Assembly (NCBI GenBank): GCA_044870185.1
Contig: JBIOYL010000004.1
Span: 1 to 12,714 of the forward strand
DNA length: 12,714 nt
Direction of reading: 5' to 3'
Source of the DNA: JBIOYL01 sp044870185
GTDB lineage: Bacteria > Actinomycetota > CALGFH01
The position numbers were made by a program, and so were the translations under genes. Positions within the stretch are counted from its first letter, which is position 1. Every line of letters begins with the position of its first letter. The notes under the pieces were generated by a model. It was given only the letters and a program-made list of their open reading frames with translations. It was not told where the DNA came from and did not search any database. Of this stretch, positions 11,667 through 12,714 are shown one piece after another.

Positions 11667-12713
11667 TCAGGTGGTGGTCGTGGGCGCCGTGCTCGTGGTC
11701 GTCGTGGTCGCGGTGGTGGTGGTGGTGCTCGTGGTCGTTGCGGTGGTGCTCGTGCCCAACGTGGTCGTGGTGGCTGTCGTCGTGGTGGGCGCCGTCGTGG
11801 TCGGCCCTGTGGTGGCCGGGACGGTCGTGTTCGGCGAGGTCGAAGGCGGCCCGGTCGTTCTCGGGACCGTTGGGGCCGGCGCCATCGTCGGTGCGCCGGT
11901 GGGTCGCGCCGCGAGGGCCGCACCCGTGGTCGTCGGCTGCCGGACCGTCGAGGAGGTGGCCGGCGAGCCCAGCGCCAGGCCGGTGCCGAGCGGGAGCGTG
12001 GGCTGCAGGTCGTGGCCGGTAGCGGCCGCGCCGGTCGGCCCGCTCCCGGCGGCGGCCGGGCAGGCCGTGCCGCAGCTCGACTGCCTGCTGGTAAGCGACC
12101 AGCCGCCGACGGCGAACGCGACGCAGGCGGCCGCCAGGACAAGCATCGACCTGCTCCACCGGCGGCGGCGCCGGGCACGGGCGGCCCGCGAGGGGGTCGG
12201 CACGTCGGGTGGCCGGTCCGTCGGCTCGTCGATCCAGGCCATCGGGTCGCTCGGCCCGGTCCCGGCCTCCGTCCCTGCGCCGGCCGGTGCGGCGAACCCC
12301 GCGCCGGCCGCGATGGCCGTCCCTGCGCGGGCCGGTACGGTGGACCCCGCGACGGCCGGCCCTGCGCCGGCCGCGATGGCGGGCCTCGCGCCGGTTGGGG
12401 CGGGCGGCTCGGTGGGTGCCGGGGTGCGCCCGGCCAGCAGGTCGTGCACCCGGGCGGCGAAGGCGGCGCCGGGGCGGGGCAGCAGCCGTGGCGCGACGGC
12501 CCGTAGCGCGTATGCCACCGACAGCATGCCGGCCAGGTCGGGGTCGGTGTGGAGCAGGTCGACGGCAGGGGCGGCCAAGGCACGCTCGAAGGTGTGCGCC
12601 CGCGTGGCGTCGAGCTCGATCGCCCCGCCGAGCCCGGCGGCGAGCTGGCCGTCCAGCCCGGCCAGCAGCTTCGAACACGCCGCGAGCTGCAGGTCGGCCA
12701 CGGCCGCAGGCGT
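11667..12713 (-). CDS. Second sigma-like/anti-sigma-like membrane protein, 5' end cut by window
   Basis: The frame is open to the right edge and 348 aa are visible. The first residues, TPAAVADLQLAACSKLLAGL, align with TPEAVAAAELTACTTLAAML in region 4 of the protein at 8626-10137, so the sigma-like part continues outside the window and a GTG at 12701 is not the real start. Next comes THTFERALA-type sequence written here as AHTFERALA and FAARVHDLLAG, matching the paralogue's FERTL and FLARLREEL. An Ala/Gly/Pro linker with an imperfect repeat, a basic stretch (RARRRRRWSRS), one transmembrane helix, a Cys pair (CGTAC) and a long Thr-rich tail follow. Order and features match the other copy, so the two are tandem duplicates now split by the IS element. 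Function is unknown. Confidence 0.75.
   Translation of the reverse strand, partial: TPAAVADLQLAACSKLLAGLDGQLAAGLGGAIELDATRAHTFERALAAPAVDLLHTDPDLAGMLSVAYALRAVAPRLLPRPGAAFAARVHDLLAGRTPAPTEPPAPTGARPAIAAGAGPAVAGSTVPARAGTAIAAGAGFAAPAGAGTEAGTGPSDPMAWIDEPTDRPPDVPTPSRAARARRRRRWSRSMLVLAAACVAFAVGGWSLTSRQSSCGTACPAAAGSGPTGAAATGHDLQPTLPLGTGLALGSPATSSTVRQPTTTGAALAARPTGAPTMAPAPTVPRTTGPPSTSPNTTVPATTGPTTTAPTTTTATTTTLGTSTTATTTSTTTTTATTTTTSTAPTTTT
11670..11810. repeat. Thr-codon low-complexity tail of the second paralogue
   Basis: GTGGTCGTG-type triplet runs encode about 47 residues that are mostly Thr with some Ala, Pro and Ser at the C-terminus of the minus-strand protein. It is longer than the tail of the first copy. 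Confidence 0.8.
12261..12380. repeat. Imperfect 60-bp tandem repeat in the linker
   Basis: Two units of about 20 codons encode related Ala/Gly-rich segments (PAIAAGAGPAVAG and TAIAAGAGFAAPAG) between the FER domain and the transmembrane helix of the second paralogue. They are in frame and probably vary in number between strains. Confidence 0.55.
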
Positions 12714-12714
12714 C

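Noticed and set aside
10122..12506. Reading the plus frame through tnpB as one 794-aa protein
   Set aside because: After the frameshift the translation turns to Arg/Gly-rich noise antisense to the second sigma-like paralogue, while the true TnpB tail is in the neighbouring frame.

Overview
The window is very GC-rich DNA with many GTG starts, ATGA/GTGA gene overlaps and Ala/Arg/Gly/Pro-rich shadow frames. This fits a high-GC Actinomycetota chromosome; the lineage cannot be fixed further from the sequence alone. No rRNA, tRNA or CRISPR array was seen.

Left part (1-2700). On the minus strand lies an ABC-2 type exporter pair: an ATPase (984-2051) followed by its membrane permease (18-905). Three 41-bp tandem repeats (880-1002) sit on the junction between the two genes. 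Diverging from it on the plus strand are three tiny genes: a 41-aa single-helix membrane protein (2234-2359), a 60-aa protein (2364-2546) and a 50-aa protein (GTG start, 2543-2695). The last two share a motif and look like a duplicated pair.

Middle (2700-8594). A plus-strand housekeeping cluster starts with a GC-hairpin-rich leader holding a possible 54-aa coupled ORF, then an AcuC-type histone-deacetylase-fold enzyme (2975-4129). After an 80-bp gap come a protein of the actinobacterial 'phosphatase' family (4210-4974), a Clp1/Grc3-like P-loop polynucleotide kinase homologue (4971-5864), a SAM hydrolase of the DUF62 family (5872-6687) and a 635-aa fusion of an SDR/epimerase domain with a PlsC-like acyltransferase (6687-8594). 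The last four are packed so tightly that they are almost certainly one operon.

Right part (8600-12714). Two minus-strand paralogues (8626-10137 and 11667 to beyond the right edge) have an unusual architecture. The complete one has a degenerate ECF-sigma-like N-terminal half, then a region resembling membrane anti-sigma/DUF5667-type proteins, one transmembrane helix, a Cys pair and a Thr-rich outer tail. A 28-aa membrane peptide (10134-10220) overlaps the start of the complete copy. Between the paralogues lies a tnpB-only IS200/IS605-type element (about 10331-11628), with matching subterminal hairpins and a tnpB broken by a 1-base frameshift.

The most unusual items are the tandem sigma/anti-sigma-like membrane fusions with their coupled 28-aa peptide, the small-protein trio, and the bacterial Clp1-like kinase coupled to a putative phosphatase.
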